DNA of 64,000 nt from Pseudomonas kielensis (GTDB lineage: Bacteria > Pseudomonadota > Gammaproteobacteria > Pseudomonadales > Pseudomonadaceae): contig NZ_JACMYG010000008.1 in NCBI RefSeq assembly GCF_014236655.1, positions 1 through 64,000 of the forward strand, read 5' to 3'. Below are positions 27,359-36,578 of this stretch, in pieces. The translations under genes were made by a program, and so were the position numbers. How positions within the stretch are numbered: the first letter of the stretch is position 1; every line of letters begins with the position of its first letter. The notes beneath the pieces were generated by a model that ran no database searches, was not told the DNA's origin, and saw only the letters and a program-made list of their open reading frames with translations.

Positions 27359-27904
27359 ATGAACGATAGCTACACCCGCACGGCGGTGTACCTGCACTGG
27401 CTGGTCGCGCTGGGACTGGTCGGCACCTTTGCCCTGGGTCTCTACATGCCGGACCTGGCCCTGTCGCCGACCAAACTCAAGCTGTATGCGTGGCACAAGT
27501 GGGCCGGGGTCAGCCTGTTCCTGCTGGTGCTGATTCGCCTCGGCTGGCGCTTGAGCCATGCCGCGCCTCCGCTACCCGCCAGCGTGCCGGTGTTGTTGCG
27601 GCGGGTCTCGCGGCTGACCCACGGCCTGATGTATGGGCTGATGTTGATCATCCCCCTGAGCGGCTGGCTGATGAGTTCGGCCAAGGGTTTCCAGACCGCC
27701 TGGTTCGGCATCTTGCCCCTGCCGGACCTGTTGGCCAAGGACGAAGCCCTGGGCGAGCGGCTACTGACACTGCACCAAAGCCTGAATTACTGTCTGCTGG
27801 CACTGGTGCTGCTGCACACTGGCGCGGCGCTCAAGCATCACTTCGTCGACCGCGATGAAGTGCTGCGCCGCATGCTCGCGTTTCGCCAAAAACCTCGCCC
27901 CTGA
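27359..27904 (+). CDS. cytochrome b561
   Basis: 181 residues with four membrane helices and the haem-ligand histidines expected for the family: YLHWLVALG, WHKWAGVSLFLLVLIRLGWRL, LTHGLMYGLML and LHQSLNYCLLALVLLHTGAALKHHFVDRD. It is a di-haem b-type inner-membrane electron carrier. ATG at 27359 has GGAG just upstream. The next gene (YceI) starts 19 bp later; cytochrome b561-YceI pairs are common and are thought to link quinone redox and periplasmic lipid/quinone binding. Confidence 0.92.
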   Translation: MNDSYTRTAVYLHWLVALGLVGTFALGLYMPDLALSPTKLKLYAWHKWAGVSLFLLVLIRLGWRLSHAAPPLPASVPVLLRRVSRLTHGLMYGLMLIIPLSGWLMSSAKGFQTAWFGILPLPDLLAKDEALGERLLTLHQSLNYCLLALVLLHTGAALKHHFVDRDEVLRRMLAFRQKPRP

Positions 27905-27923
27905 CCACCGGCTGGAGACTGTC

Positions 27924-28487
27924 ATGAGCCATCGACTAGCGACCGTCACCCTGGTGCTCACCATGCTCGCGTGTGGCTCGCCGAGTGCGGCGCAGTACCG
28001 GCAAGTCAACCCGAGCGCCAGCCAGATCAGCTTCACCTACAACCAGATGGGCGCCCGGGTCTATGGCACTTTCAGCCAGTTCGAGGCGACCATCGATTTT
28101 GACTCCGCCAACCCCGCGGCGGCCCGTGCCGGGATCATCATCGAGCTGACCAGCATTGACGCCGGCAACCCCGACGCCAACAGCGAACTGCAAAAACCTG
28201 GCTGGTTCGACACGGCGGTCTATCCCCAGGCCCGGTTCGAGTCCAACAACGTCACCGCCCTGGGCGATAACCTGTACCAGGTCGACGGCCAACTGACGCT
28301 CAAGGGCCTGACCCGCGAGGTCGGCGCGCGGATCGCCCTGAAGCCGGAAAGCGGCATCGGTATTTTTGACGGCACCTTCATTCTCAAGCGTGGCGACTTC
28401 AATATTGGTGATGGCGAGTGGGCGGACTACGGTGTGGTCTCCAACGAAATCAACATCCGTTTTCGGGTGGTGGCGCCCGAGCAGTAA
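27924..28487 (+). CDS. YceI-family periplasmic lipid-binding protein
   Basis: 187 residues: signal peptide (MSHRLATVTLVLTMLACGSPSAAQ), then the YceI lipocalin-like barrel (SQISFTYNQMGARVYGTFSQFEATIDFD ... GQLTLKGLTREV ... GDGEWADYGVVSNEINIRFRV). Family members bind polyprenyl chains such as ubiquinone. It is co-directional with and close to cytochrome b561 and is followed 15 bp later by thpR. Confidence 0.9.
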   Translation: MSHRLATVTLVLTMLACGSPSAAQYRQVNPSASQISFTYNQMGARVYGTFSQFEATIDFDSANPAAARAGIIIELTSIDAGNPDANSELQKPGWFDTAVYPQARFESNNVTALGDNLYQVDGQLTLKGLTREVGARIALKPESGIGIFDGTFILKRGDFNIGDGEWADYGVVSNEINIRFRVVAPEQ

Positions 28488-28502
28488 GTGTCGAGGTGGA
28501 CG

Positions 28503-29039
28503 ATGCACAAGCAACCGGACCTGCCCAGCAAGCGGCTGTTTTTCGCCTTGCCCTGTGAACCGGCGCAGCGCCGGGCCATCGCCCAATGGCGCAATACCTT
28601 GGGGCACCTCGAGGGGCGGCCGATTGCCGGGGAGAACTTTCACCTGACCTTGATGTTTCTGGGCGAGGTCGCCGTGAGCGAGCTACCCGGTATTTACGCC
28701 GCGGCCGCTCGGGTATGCGTGCCCGGTGAGCCGTTGCGGATCAGGCTCGACCAATTGCAGGCCTGGCACCGCGCCGGGATGTTGGTACTGGTGCCTGGCG
28801 CGCCTGCGCCAGCCTTGCTGCAACGGGTGTATGCCTTGCATCAGGCGATGCTGGCGCTGGGTTTTGCCGATGTGCCCCGGGAGTACCGGGCGCACCTGAG
28901 CCTGGTCCGCGACTTTCACGCACCGGTGCCTGAAGCCGACATTGCCCCGGACTTTACGCTCGATGCCCGGCGCGTCGTGTTGTTCGAATCCCACAAGGGA
29001 CGCTATCGAGCCTTGGCGCAGTGGCCGCTGGAGCCGTGA
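28503..29039 (+). CDS. thpR: RNA 2',3'-cyclic phosphodiesterase
   Basis: 178 residues with both HxTx-type motifs of the 2H phosphoesterase fold: HLTLMFLG (residues about 45-52) and HLSLVRDF (about 130). It opens 2',3'-cyclic phosphates on RNA (LigT/ThpR). ATG at 28503 follows GAGGTGG; a GTG at 28488 is less likely. Probably the last gene of the b561-yceI-thpR unit. Confidence 0.92.
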   Translation: MHKQPDLPSKRLFFALPCEPAQRRAIAQWRNTLGHLEGRPIAGENFHLTLMFLGEVAVSELPGIYAAAARVCVPGEPLRIRLDQLQAWHRAGMLVLVPGAPAPALLQRVYALHQAMLALGFADVPREYRAHLSLVRDFHAPVPEADIAPDFTLDARRVVLFESHKGRYRALAQWPLEP

Positions 29040-29064
29040 GCGGCGCCAGCGGCTACAGCGGTGG

Positions 29065-30438
29065 CTAGCTGATGACGCGGTAGCACGGCACGTACGCCGC
29101 GCCGCCGGGCAGCTTCATCCGGTGCTGGGCGACAAAGGCCTGCAACAGTTTGTCCAGCGGTTGCATGATTGCCGCATCGCCATGGATCTCGTAAGGGCCA
29201 TGTTCCTCGATCAAGCGAATACCCATGTCCTTGACGTTGCCGGCAACGATCCCGGAGAACGCCCGGCGCAGGTTGGCCGCCCGTTCATGGGCCGGCAGGT
29301 CGAGGCGCAGTTGCAGGCTGGCCATGTTTTCGTGGGTCGGGTCGAACGGACGCTGGAAGCCCTCGTCGATCTTCAGCAGCCAGTTGAAGTGGAAGGCGTC
29401 ATTGCGCTCGCGGCGGAACTGCTTGACGGCCTTGAGCCCCTGGACCATCTGCCGGGCCACCTGGGCCGGGTCGTCGATGATGATCTCGTAGTGGCTTTGC
29501 GCTTCCTCGCCCAGGGTGGCGCCGATGAAGGCATGCAGTTGCTGGAAGTACGGCTCGGCACTGCGCGGGCCCGTCAGGATCACCGGGAAGGGCAGGTCGC
29601 GGTTGTCCGGGTGCATCAGGATCCCCAGCAGGTACAGGAACTCCTCGGCCGTGCCGGCGCCGCCTGGGAAAATGATGATGCCGTGGCCGACGCGGACGAA
29701 GGCTTCCAGGCGTTTCTCGATGTCCGGCAGGATCACCAGTTCGTTGACGATCGGGTTCGGTGCCTCGGCGGCAATGATCCCCGGCTCCGTCAGGCCCAGG
29801 TAACGGCCGTTGGTGATTCGCTGTTTGGCGTGGGAAATGGTCGCGCCCTTCATCGGGCCTTTCATCACGCCCGGTCCGCAACCGGTGCAGACGTCCAGGC
29901 TGCGCAGGCCCAGCTCGTGGCCGACTTTCTTGGTGTACTGGTATTCCTCGGTACTGATGGAGTGACCGCCCCAGCATACGACGATCTTCGGTTCGACGCC
30001 GGGACGCAGGGTGCGGGCGTTGCGCAGCAGGTGGAAGACGTAGTCGCTGATGCCTTGTGAAGTGCTGAGGTCGATGCGCTGGCTGTCCAGCTCATTCTCG
30101 GTGTAGACGATGTCGCGCAGGGCGCTGAACAGCATCTCGCGGGTGCTGGCGATCATCTCGCCGTCGACGAAGGCGTCGGCCGGGGCGTTCAGCAGTTCGA
30201 GGCGTACGCCACGGTCCTGCTGGTGAATGCGGATCTCGAAGTCGCGGTAGGCTTCGAGGATGGTCTTGGCGTTGTCGACATGGGCGCCGGTATTGAGAAT
30301 GGCCAGGGCGCACTGGCGAAAAAGAGAATAGATGCTGCCCGTACCCGCTGCGCTCAGTTGTTGTACTTCGCGTTGGGACAGTGTTTCCAGGCTGCCTTTT
30401 GGGCTCACCGACGCATTGATTACTTGTCTTGCTGTCAT
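29065..30438 (-). CDS. ppnN: nucleotide 5'-monophosphate nucleosidase PpnN
   Basis: 457 residues (E. coli PpnN is 454). The LOG-family motif IIFPGGAGTAEEFLYLLGIL and CTGCGPGVMKGPMKGA are present, with the N-terminal and C-terminal extensions specific to PpnN/YgdH. It cleaves nucleoside monophosphates to base and ribose 5-phosphate, and in E. coli is stimulated by (p)ppGpp. AGGGA lies before the ATG at 30438; the frame continues far upstream without coding character. Confidence 0.94.
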   Translation of the reverse strand: MTARQVINASVSPKGSLETLSQREVQQLSAAGTGSIYSLFRQCALAILNTGAHVDNAKTILEAYRDFEIRIHQQDRGVRLELLNAPADAFVDGEMIASTREMLFSALRDIVYTENELDSQRIDLSTSQGISDYVFHLLRNARTLRPGVEPKIVVCWGGHSISTEEYQYTKKVGHELGLRSLDVCTGCGPGVMKGPMKGATISHAKQRITNGRYLGLTEPGIIAAEAPNPIVNELVILPDIEKRLEAFVRVGHGIIIFPGGAGTAEEFLYLLGILMHPDNRDLPFPVILTGPRSAEPYFQQLHAFIGATLGEEAQSHYEIIIDDPAQVARQMVQGLKAVKQFRRERNDAFHFNWLLKIDEGFQRPFDPTHENMASLQLRLDLPAHERAANLRRAFSGIVAGNVKDMGIRLIEEHGPYEIHGDAAIMQPLDKLLQAFVAQHRMKLPGGAAYVPCYRVIS

Positions 30439-30753
30439 TCTAAATTCCCTGAGAACGATGGTCGCGAGCCCGACGGGCTCAATTACATCAGGATAGTCAG
30501 CGCCGAAGCGATCGTGCTGCCGCCATCTTCTAGGCGAGCGCCGATGAATGCAAATATCCATGGAACCTGGGTGCAGGTGATCGCAATTTGTCTGATAGCG
30601 CCGTCGGACATTTCCCGCGCCTGACTCACAGTGGCTGCCTCTACCCCTTCCGGGGTACCCCTTCGACGGGATTACGCCGGCGCGCACGGGCGCCCCATAC
30701 TCGGCCACAGCCTGAAAACGGGCTGCCTGGTCGGATAGGTCGAAGGACAACCC
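30439..30753. other. divergent intergenic region ppnN / amidase
   Basis: 315 bp holding promoters for both genes. A perfect hairpin with arms TACCCC / GGGGTA lies at 30642-30657. I see no clear operator or known RNA. Confidence 0.35.
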
Positions 30754-31569
30754 ATGAAGATTGAACTGGTACAACTGGCCGGTCGCGATGGCGACACGGC
30801 GTACAACCTGCAACGCACGCTGCACGCCATTGCCACCTGCGCCCCGGACACCGACGTGCTGGTGTTCCCCGAAACCCAATTGATGGGTTTTGCCAGCGCC
30901 TCGCAACTGGGGGAGGTGGCCGAGGCTGCCGATGGGCCTGGGGTTCAGGCGGTGCTGCAGGCCTTGCGCGAGCGGGATGTGGCAGCGGTCGTGGGCATCG
31001 CCGAGCGTGATGGCGACGATTTCTACAACACCTCGTTGCTGCTGACTCCCCAGGGGATCGCCTTGCGCTACCGCAAGACCCACCTGTGGCCGTCGGAGCG
31101 TGGCCTGATGCAACCCGGCGATCGTTTTGCCACGACCCTGTACAAAGGCGTGCGGGTCGGGCTGCTGATCTGCTACGACATCGAGTTTCCAGAGCCGGCC
31201 CGTGCGCTGGCGCAACTGGGGTGCGACCTGATGCTGGTCTGCAACGCCAACATGGACCCCTTCGGCCCGGTGCACCGTACCGCGATCCTCGCCCGCGCCC
31301 AGGAAAACCAGGCGTTTGCGGTGCTGGTCAATCGTTGCGGGGCGGGCGATGACGGTCTGGTCTTCGCCGGTGCCAGTTCGGTGGTCGATCCCTCGGGACG
31401 GCTGCTGTTCGAAGCCGGGCGCGAGGAATGCCGGCAGGTGGTGGAGCTGGATTTCAGCGAGTTGCAGCGCTCACGCAAGGACTACGACTACCTCCAGGAC
31501 CGGCGCATGCCGCTGGCCTGCCGGCAAATCGACCACGCCGATGGGCGCCGCGAATTGCTGATTGCCTGA
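30754..31569 (+). CDS. carbon-nitrogen hydrolase (nitrilase superfamily amidase)
   Basis: 271 residues with the complete Glu-Lys-Cys triad: FPETQ (about residue 40), YRKTHLW (about 107), and LICYDIEFPEPAR (about 146), plus RAQENQAFAVLVNRCG. It resembles 5-aminopentanamidase (DavA) and other small omega-amidases in length and motifs; AguB-type N-carbamoylputrescine amidases are longer (~290). The gene directly downstream encodes a polyamine-type binding protein, so an amide or carbamoyl derivative of a polyamine is a sensible but unproven substrate. Confidence 0.85.
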   Translation: MKIELVQLAGRDGDTAYNLQRTLHAIATCAPDTDVLVFPETQLMGFASASQLGEVAEAADGPGVQAVLQALRERDVAAVVGIAERDGDDFYNTSLLLTPQGIALRYRKTHLWPSERGLMQPGDRFATTLYKGVRVGLLICYDIEFPEPARALAQLGCDLMLVCNANMDPFGPVHRTAILARAQENQAFAVLVNRCGAGDDGLVFAGASSVVDPSGRLLFEAGREECRQVVELDFSELQRSRKDYDYLQDRRMPLACRQIDHADGRRELLIA

Positions 31570-31652
31570 GTTTTTAGCGCCGCAGACGGCGCGTTCCTTA
31601 CCCTTCACAGGCAGCCGGCAGCGTCCGCATGCCGTCGTTCTGGAGTCTTGCG

Positions 31653-32753
31653 ATGAAACCTCTGTGCAGTCTGCAACTGGCCGCGGCCGCCGTGCTCGGC
31701 CTGGCCATGAGCGGCGTCAGCGCCGCCGAGCCCAGCGTCTCGATCTACAACTGGTACGACTACATTGCCCCCGATGCGACAAAAAACTTCCAGCGCGAAA
31801 CCGGGGTCGCCACCGTCTACGATGTGTTCGACAACGGCGATGTGATGCAGAGCAAACTCATGGCCGGGCGCAGCGGGTATGACGTAGTGGTCGCCAGCAG
31901 CGAGCTGCTGCCCAACCTGATCAAGGCCGGAGTGCTCCAGGAACTGGACCGCAGCCAGCTGCCGAACCTGCCCCACCTGGACCCGGAGATCCTCGCCAAG
32001 GTCCAGCACAATGATCCGGGCAACCGTTACGCCGCGCCCTACCTGTGGGGCACCACCGGGGTTGGCTACGATGCGGACCAGGTCAAGGCGCTGCTGGGCG
32101 CCGAGGCCCCGGTGGATTCCTGGGACCTGATCTTCAAGCCGGAGAACATCGCCAAGCTCAGCCAGTGCGGGGTGGCCATGCTCGATTCACCCGGCGAGAT
32201 CATCCCGATTGCCCTGCATTACCTCGGGCTGCCCTACAACAGCCAGAACCCTGAGGACTACCGCAAGGCCGAGGCGCTGTTGCTCAAGATCCGGCCGTAC
32301 ATTCGCTACTTCGACTCTTCGCGTTTTATCTCGGACCTGGCCAATGGCAATGTCTGCGTGGTGCTCGGCTGGTCGGGCGGGGTGTATGACGCGCAACTGG
32401 CATCGGCCAAGGCCGGCAATGGGCGCAACCTGGTGTACCGCATCCCGCGCGAGGGCGCTCCGGTCTGGGTCGAGAACCTGGTGCTGCTCAACGACGCGCC
32501 GCACCCGCAACAGGGCCTGAGTTTCATCAACTACATGCTGCGCCCCGACGTGATCGCGGCAACCTCCAACTACCTGGGCTACCCGAATGCCAACAAGGAC
32601 GCCACGGCCCTGGTGGAGCAGAAGGTGCGCGAGAACCCGGGTGTCTACCCGAGCCCGCAGACCATGGCCACCTTGTACCCGCTGGAACCCTTGCCGCTGA
32701 AGATGGAACGGGTGCGTACCCGGGTCTGGAGCAAGGTCAAGACGGGCAGTTGA
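31653..32753 (+). CDS. second polyamine-type ABC periplasmic binding protein
   Basis: 366 residues, signal peptide cleaving near VSAAEPS. The mature start PSVSIYNWYDYIAPDATKNFQRETG parallels PotF above, and the two proteins align over their full length ([41 protein letters not shown]). The ligand loop reads NWYDY instead of NWSDY. GGAGT precedes the ATG at 31653. No permease or ATPase is adjacent, so it must use another transporter, possibly PotGHI, or act in sensing. 83 bp after the amidase. Confidence 0.88.
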   Translation: MKPLCSLQLAAAAVLGLAMSGVSAAEPSVSIYNWYDYIAPDATKNFQRETGVATVYDVFDNGDVMQSKLMAGRSGYDVVVASSELLPNLIKAGVLQELDRSQLPNLPHLDPEILAKVQHNDPGNRYAAPYLWGTTGVGYDADQVKALLGAEAPVDSWDLIFKPENIAKLSQCGVAMLDSPGEIIPIALHYLGLPYNSQNPEDYRKAEALLLKIRPYIRYFDSSRFISDLANGNVCVVLGWSGGVYDAQLASAKAGNGRNLVYRIPREGAPVWVENLVLLNDAPHPQQGLSFINYMLRPDVIAATSNYLGYPNANKDATALVEQKVRENPGVYPSPQTMATLYPLEPLPLKMERVRTRVWSKVKTGS

Positions 32754-32756
32754 GCC

Positions 32757-33158
32757 TCAGGCATCCCGCAGCAGGTCGTTGGCGTTGAGCAGTTCGTAGG
32801 CGATTTGCGGATGGTTTTCCAGGCCCCGGCGAATCGCCGCCGGGATCGCCTGCCGGGTCTTGCGGCACAGCCCCGGCTGGTCGCGCAGGCGAATGCCGAT
32901 ACCGCGCATGCTGCGCACCTCGTGGAAGCTGGGGCTGATTTCCACACCGATGCCCAACTGCTCGAACATCCGTTGCTGCAGATGCTCGAGGTCGGCCAGG
33001 CTCTTGAGGTTTTCCAGGCGCTCGAGCAGGCGCTTTTCTTCCTGGCGGGTCAGGTAGAGGATGCGCGGGTCGGCGCCGGGCAGGTCGAGCAAGGCCTCAC
33101 GCCCGCAATCGCAGGCGCCGGGGGGGCAGGGTTGGCGAATCGGCAATGAGGCGGTCAT
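32757..33158 (-). CDS. conserved hypothetical protein with Cys-rich N-terminus
   Basis: 133 residues. The start MTASLPIRQPCPPGACDCGREALLDL has a CPPGACDC cluster that could bind a metal, followed by a basic, helical region (LYLTRQEEKRLLERLENLKSLADLEHLQQRMFEQLG) and PGLCRKTRQAIPAAIRRGLENHPQIAYELLNANDLL. No family recognised. It converges on the binding protein with a 3 bp gap. Confidence 0.65.
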   Translation of the reverse strand: MTASLPIRQPCPPGACDCGREALLDLPGADPRILYLTRQEEKRLLERLENLKSLADLEHLQQRMFEQLGIGVEISPSFHEVRSMRGIGIRLRDQPGLCRKTRQAIPAAIRRGLENHPQIAYELLNANDLLRDA

Positions 33159-33211
33159 GGCTTGCAGCATAGCCAGATGCGCGTGCTTTTGCTTGTCCTG
33201 GCGGTGACCGG

Positions 33212-33925
33212 CTACCCCTTGTTGGCACTCAGGATGCTGGCCACCTGGCGCGGCTGGCAGTTGAGGTAGGGCGATGACTTCAGCCAGCGCTGGTCCGGGT
33301 ACCAGGAAAACATGAACTGACCATCCTTGAGTTTATCGATCACCTGGCGCGCCACCTGCGGGCGTACCGCCGGGCAACCCTGGCTGCGGCCAATCCGTCC
33401 CTGACGTTCACTCCATAACGGATTCACGTAATCGGCGGCATGGATCACGATCGCGCGATCGCGGGCCAGGTCGTTGAAGCCCGGCTCCAGGCCGTCCATG
33501 CGCAACGAGTAGCCGTGGGCGCCCTGATAGCTTTCCTGGGTACGGAACAGGCCCAGGCTCGACTGGTAGCTACCCACGCGATTGGAGAATTGGGTGGCGA
33601 AGTTTTCCCCGGACATTTGCCCGTGTGCCACCAGGTCGCGCAGCACCAGGGATTTTTTGCGCAGGTCGAAAATCCACAGGCGACGCGCGGTCGAAGGCTG
33701 GGAATAGTCGATCACCGCCAGGTGTTCGGCGCGCTGGGCACCACTGCTGACCGCACATTGCATGGCGCTCAGGGCGCTTTTTAGCGCTTGGGGATTGAGT
33801 TCCGGGGCGGCGTGGGCGAGGCTGTTGTATAACGCCTGTTGAGTGGTATTGGCGGCGAACGCCGGAGTACTGATGGCGCCCAGGGTGATCAGTGCCAGGC
33901 CAAGCCGGCGCAAAAGGGTAAACAT
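33212..33925 (-). CDS. murein L,D-transpeptidase catalytic domain protein
   Basis: 237 residues with a signal peptide (MFTLLRRLGLALITLGAISTPAFA). The C-terminal half carries the L,D-transpeptidase-like signature IVIHAADYVNPLW ... GRIGRSQGCPAVRPQVARQVI, where the Cys of SQGC is the expected nucleophile. It is a periplasmic, probably peptidoglycan-acting enzyme. It is divergent from a second, larger L,D-transpeptidase, separated by 146 bp that should contain both promoters. Confidence 0.82.
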   Translation of the reverse strand: MFTLLRRLGLALITLGAISTPAFAANTTQQALYNSLAHAAPELNPQALKSALSAMQCAVSSGAQRAEHLAVIDYSQPSTARRLWIFDLRKKSLVLRDLVAHGQMSGENFATQFSNRVGSYQSSLGLFRTQESYQGAHGYSLRMDGLEPGFNDLARDRAIVIHAADYVNPLWSERQGRIGRSQGCPAVRPQVARQVIDKLKDGQFMFSWYPDQRWLKSSPYLNCQPRQVASILSANKG

Positions 33926-34071
33926 GCGAAGAGAGTCCTCAATGCTATTGTTGGCTCCCGACATCCTGTCGTGCCCCTGGCAGGCCCATGTTGGGCTCGC
34001 CTGATTGCTTGCCGCACCTGCTGCAGAGGTCGACCGTCAAATCGTGACGGCCATGGATTGGAGTAAAGCAG

Positions 34072-35643
34072 TTGTTCAAAAAGCACGCATCTTACTTGAG
34101 CCTTTGCCTGCTCGCAGTGCCATTGGTCGCGACTGCCCAGAACGAGTTGGCAGACCATCCCGGGCCGATGCAATTGGCCGTGACCCAGGTCGCGGTGGAT
34201 TGCCCGGGCCTGAAGCTGCGCCCGGACGCCTCGGCGCAGGCATTGCTGCAGGCTTTCTACCAACAGCAAAACTACCTGCCGGTGTGGACCGACGAGGCTC
34301 GGGTCACGGCCTTGCTGGCGCAGTTCCAGTTGCTGGTCGATGATGGCCTGGACCCCAATCGCTACAGCCTGCCGCCGACGGACGTGGTCGGTGGCCCGTT
34401 GTGCACTGACATCGGCATCAGCTTGAGGTACCTGCAGGCCCTGCGTGAGCTGCATTACGGGCGCCTGCAGCAAAGCCGCTTCGAACCGCTGTGGCACGCG
34501 CAGCCGCCAACGGATGACCGCACGGCCCAGATGCTGGCGATTGCCGGTCCCGGCCTGCATGACCTGGAGGCCGCCTTCGAAGCCGCCCGCCCGGCACTTG
34601 AGCAGTACCGCAGCCTGCGTCAGGTGTATGCGGCGCAGCGCCAACAGCCATTGCCGCACTGGCCACAATTGCCCGCCGGCGCCTTGTTGCGCCCGGGCAT
34701 GCAGGACGCCAGGGTCCCCGGGTTGGCCCAGCGCCTGGTCAGCGAGGGTTACCTGCCCAGCGTGCCGGCCCATGTCGGCACCGACTACAGTGCGCAGTTG
34801 GCCAGCGCGGTGAAAAACTTCCAGCTCGACCATTCACTGCAGGCTGATGGAGTCATCGGTGCCGGCACCCTGGCGGAACTCAACATCACCCCGGCATTGC
34901 GCCGTGAGCAACTGCGGATCAACCTCGAACGTTTTCGCTGGCTGGCCCAGGACATGGAACCCGACAGCCTGCTGGTGAACATTGCCGCGGCCCAGTTGAC
35001 CCTGTTCCAGGGCGGGGTGGCGGTGTGGCAGACGCGCACCCAGGTCGGCCGTGCCGAACGGCAGACCCCGTTGTTGAAATCCCGGGTCACGCGGCTGACC
35101 CTGAACCCGACCTGGACCGTTCCGCCGACCATCATGCGTGAGGACAAGTTGCCGCAGATCCGCCGCGACCAGTCGTTCCTCAGCCGTCAGGACCTGCAGG
35201 TGCTGGACCGCAACGGCAATCCCCTGGCGGTGGACGATATCGACTGGGACAACCCGGGCAACATCCTCCTGCGCCAGGGCGCCGGCCCGCGAAACCCCCT
35301 GGGGCAGATGGCGGTGCGTTTCCCCAACCCGTTCTCGGTGTACCTGCACGACACCCCGAGCCAGGCCCTGTTCCAGAAGGGCCCGCGGGCGTTCAGTTCG
35401 GGGTGCGTGCGGGTCGAGCATGCCTTGCAGTTGCGCGACATGCTGCTCAGTCCGGCGGAGCGCTTGCGCACCAACGAATTGCTGGCCACCGGGCTGACCC
35501 ATGAGTTCAGGTTGGCGACGCCCGTACCGATCCTGCTGACGTACTGGACCGTACAGGCCGACAGTCACGGTCGTCTGTTGTACGCACCGGACATCTACAG
35601 CCGTGACCCGGTGCTGTTGAACGCACTGGGCGTGACCTTGTAG
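34072..35643 (+). CDS. L,D-transpeptidase, YcbB/LdtD type
   Basis: 523 residues from a TTG at 34072 with GGAG upstream. Signal peptide (FKKHASYLSLCLLAVPLVATAQ), then a peptidoglycan-binding domain (LASAVKNFQLDHSLQADGVIGAGTLAELN, about 245-275) and a YkuD catalytic domain (about 300-480) with LHDTP and the nucleophile motif SSGCVRVEHAL. Family members form 3-3 cross-links in peptidoglycan independent of most beta-lactam targets. Length matches LdtD-like proteins. Confidence 0.9.
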   Translation: MFKKHASYLSLCLLAVPLVATAQNELADHPGPMQLAVTQVAVDCPGLKLRPDASAQALLQAFYQQQNYLPVWTDEARVTALLAQFQLLVDDGLDPNRYSLPPTDVVGGPLCTDIGISLRYLQALRELHYGRLQQSRFEPLWHAQPPTDDRTAQMLAIAGPGLHDLEAAFEAARPALEQYRSLRQVYAAQRQQPLPHWPQLPAGALLRPGMQDARVPGLAQRLVSEGYLPSVPAHVGTDYSAQLASAVKNFQLDHSLQADGVIGAGTLAELNITPALRREQLRINLERFRWLAQDMEPDSLLVNIAAAQLTLFQGGVAVWQTRTQVGRAERQTPLLKSRVTRLTLNPTWTVPPTIMREDKLPQIRRDQSFLSRQDLQVLDRNGNPLAVDDIDWDNPGNILLRQGAGPRNPLGQMAVRFPNPFSVYLHDTPSQALFQKGPRAFSSGCVRVEHALQLRDMLLSPAERLRTNELLATGLTHEFRLATPVPILLTYWTVQADSHGRLLYAPDIYSRDPVLLNALGVTL

Positions 35644-35706
35644 ACAGCGCAGGGACATTAACCCCACAAAGTCCTAGCCGTGCCCATGGTTGTAGAGCCC
35701 CGAGGG

Positions 35707-35733
35707 CGGCAGGAGCAAGCTTTGCTCCTGCCG
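35707..35733. terminator. perfect hairpin after the L,D-transpeptidase gene
   Basis: Arms CGGCAGGAGCAA / TTGCTCCTGCCG (12 bp, 3-base loop), 63 bp beyond the stop. It has no T-tract and resembles Pseudomonas intergenic repeat hairpins; a half-REP (GTGGGAGCAGGCC...) follows at about 35759-35806. Confidence 0.5.
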
Positions 35734-35879
35734 AGTGCCGCGTTTATCCCGGATGTTTGTGGGAGCAGGCCGGCCCACGATAGCGTCAGCGGGTCGTGCC
35801 GCGAATTGCGCAAGATTGTTCAAGACAGCCCACTGTCTGGCAGGCACATTCCGATCCCCTCTTTTTGTTGTAGAGCGCT

Positions 35880-36578
35880 ATGTCTGACACTCTCCTGCCG
35901 CGCAGTGCTTTCCTGCGTGGTGCTGCGGCCGTGATGCCGTTGTCCCTGGCGACAGCGCCGTGGGGGCTGCTGGCCGGCTCCATGGCCATCGAGGCCAATC
36001 TCACACCCCTGCAAGGCCAAGGCCTGTCGAGCATTGTCTTTGCCGGCGCCGCGCAACTGGTGGCGATCGGCATGCTCAAGGGCGGTGCGGGTATTTTCTC
36101 GATTCTGCTGACCACCTTGCTGCTGACCTCGCAACACCTGCTGTACGGCATGAGCCTGCGGCCAGTGGTGTCACCCATGCCGGCGCGCTGGCGGGTGGGC
36201 CTGGGCTTTTTGCTCACCGATGAGTTGTTCGCCCTGACCAGCCAGTTTGACCGCCAGCAGTTCAACCGGTGGTACGCGCTGGGGGTGGGGTTGACGTTCT
36301 ATATCGCCTGGAACCTGTTCACCCTGGCCGGCATCGTGCTGGGCAGCAGCATCCCGGGGCTTGAACACCTGGGGCTGGACTTCTCGATCGCCGCCACCTT
36401 CATCGCCTTGATCACCCCGGTGGTGCGCAATGTGCCGACCGTGGTCTGCGTGGCGGTCTCGCTGTTCTGCTCGGTGCTGTTCGCCTACTGGCAAGTGGGC
36501 TCGGCGCTGGTACTGGCCGGGTTGCTGGGGATGACCGCCGGTTTTGTCTGCAACAAGTTCCAGGGAGCACGCACATGA
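35880..36578 (+). CDS. azlC: AzlC-family amino-acid exporter, large subunit
   Basis: 232 residues, about seven membrane helices. PLSLATAPWGLLAGSMAIEANLTPLQGQGLSSIVFAGAAQLVAIGML is the AzlC signature. With AzlD it forms a branched-chain amino-acid (and analogue) exporter. Its stop overlaps the azlD start (ATGA). Confidence 0.9.
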   Translation: MSDTLLPRSAFLRGAAAVMPLSLATAPWGLLAGSMAIEANLTPLQGQGLSSIVFAGAAQLVAIGMLKGGAGIFSILLTTLLLTSQHLLYGMSLRPVVSPMPARWRVGLGFLLTDELFALTSQFDRQQFNRWYALGVGLTFYIAWNLFTLAGIVLGSSIPGLEHLGLDFSIAATFIALITPVVRNVPTVVCVAVSLFCSVLFAYWQVGSALVLAGLLGMTAGFVCNKFQGART

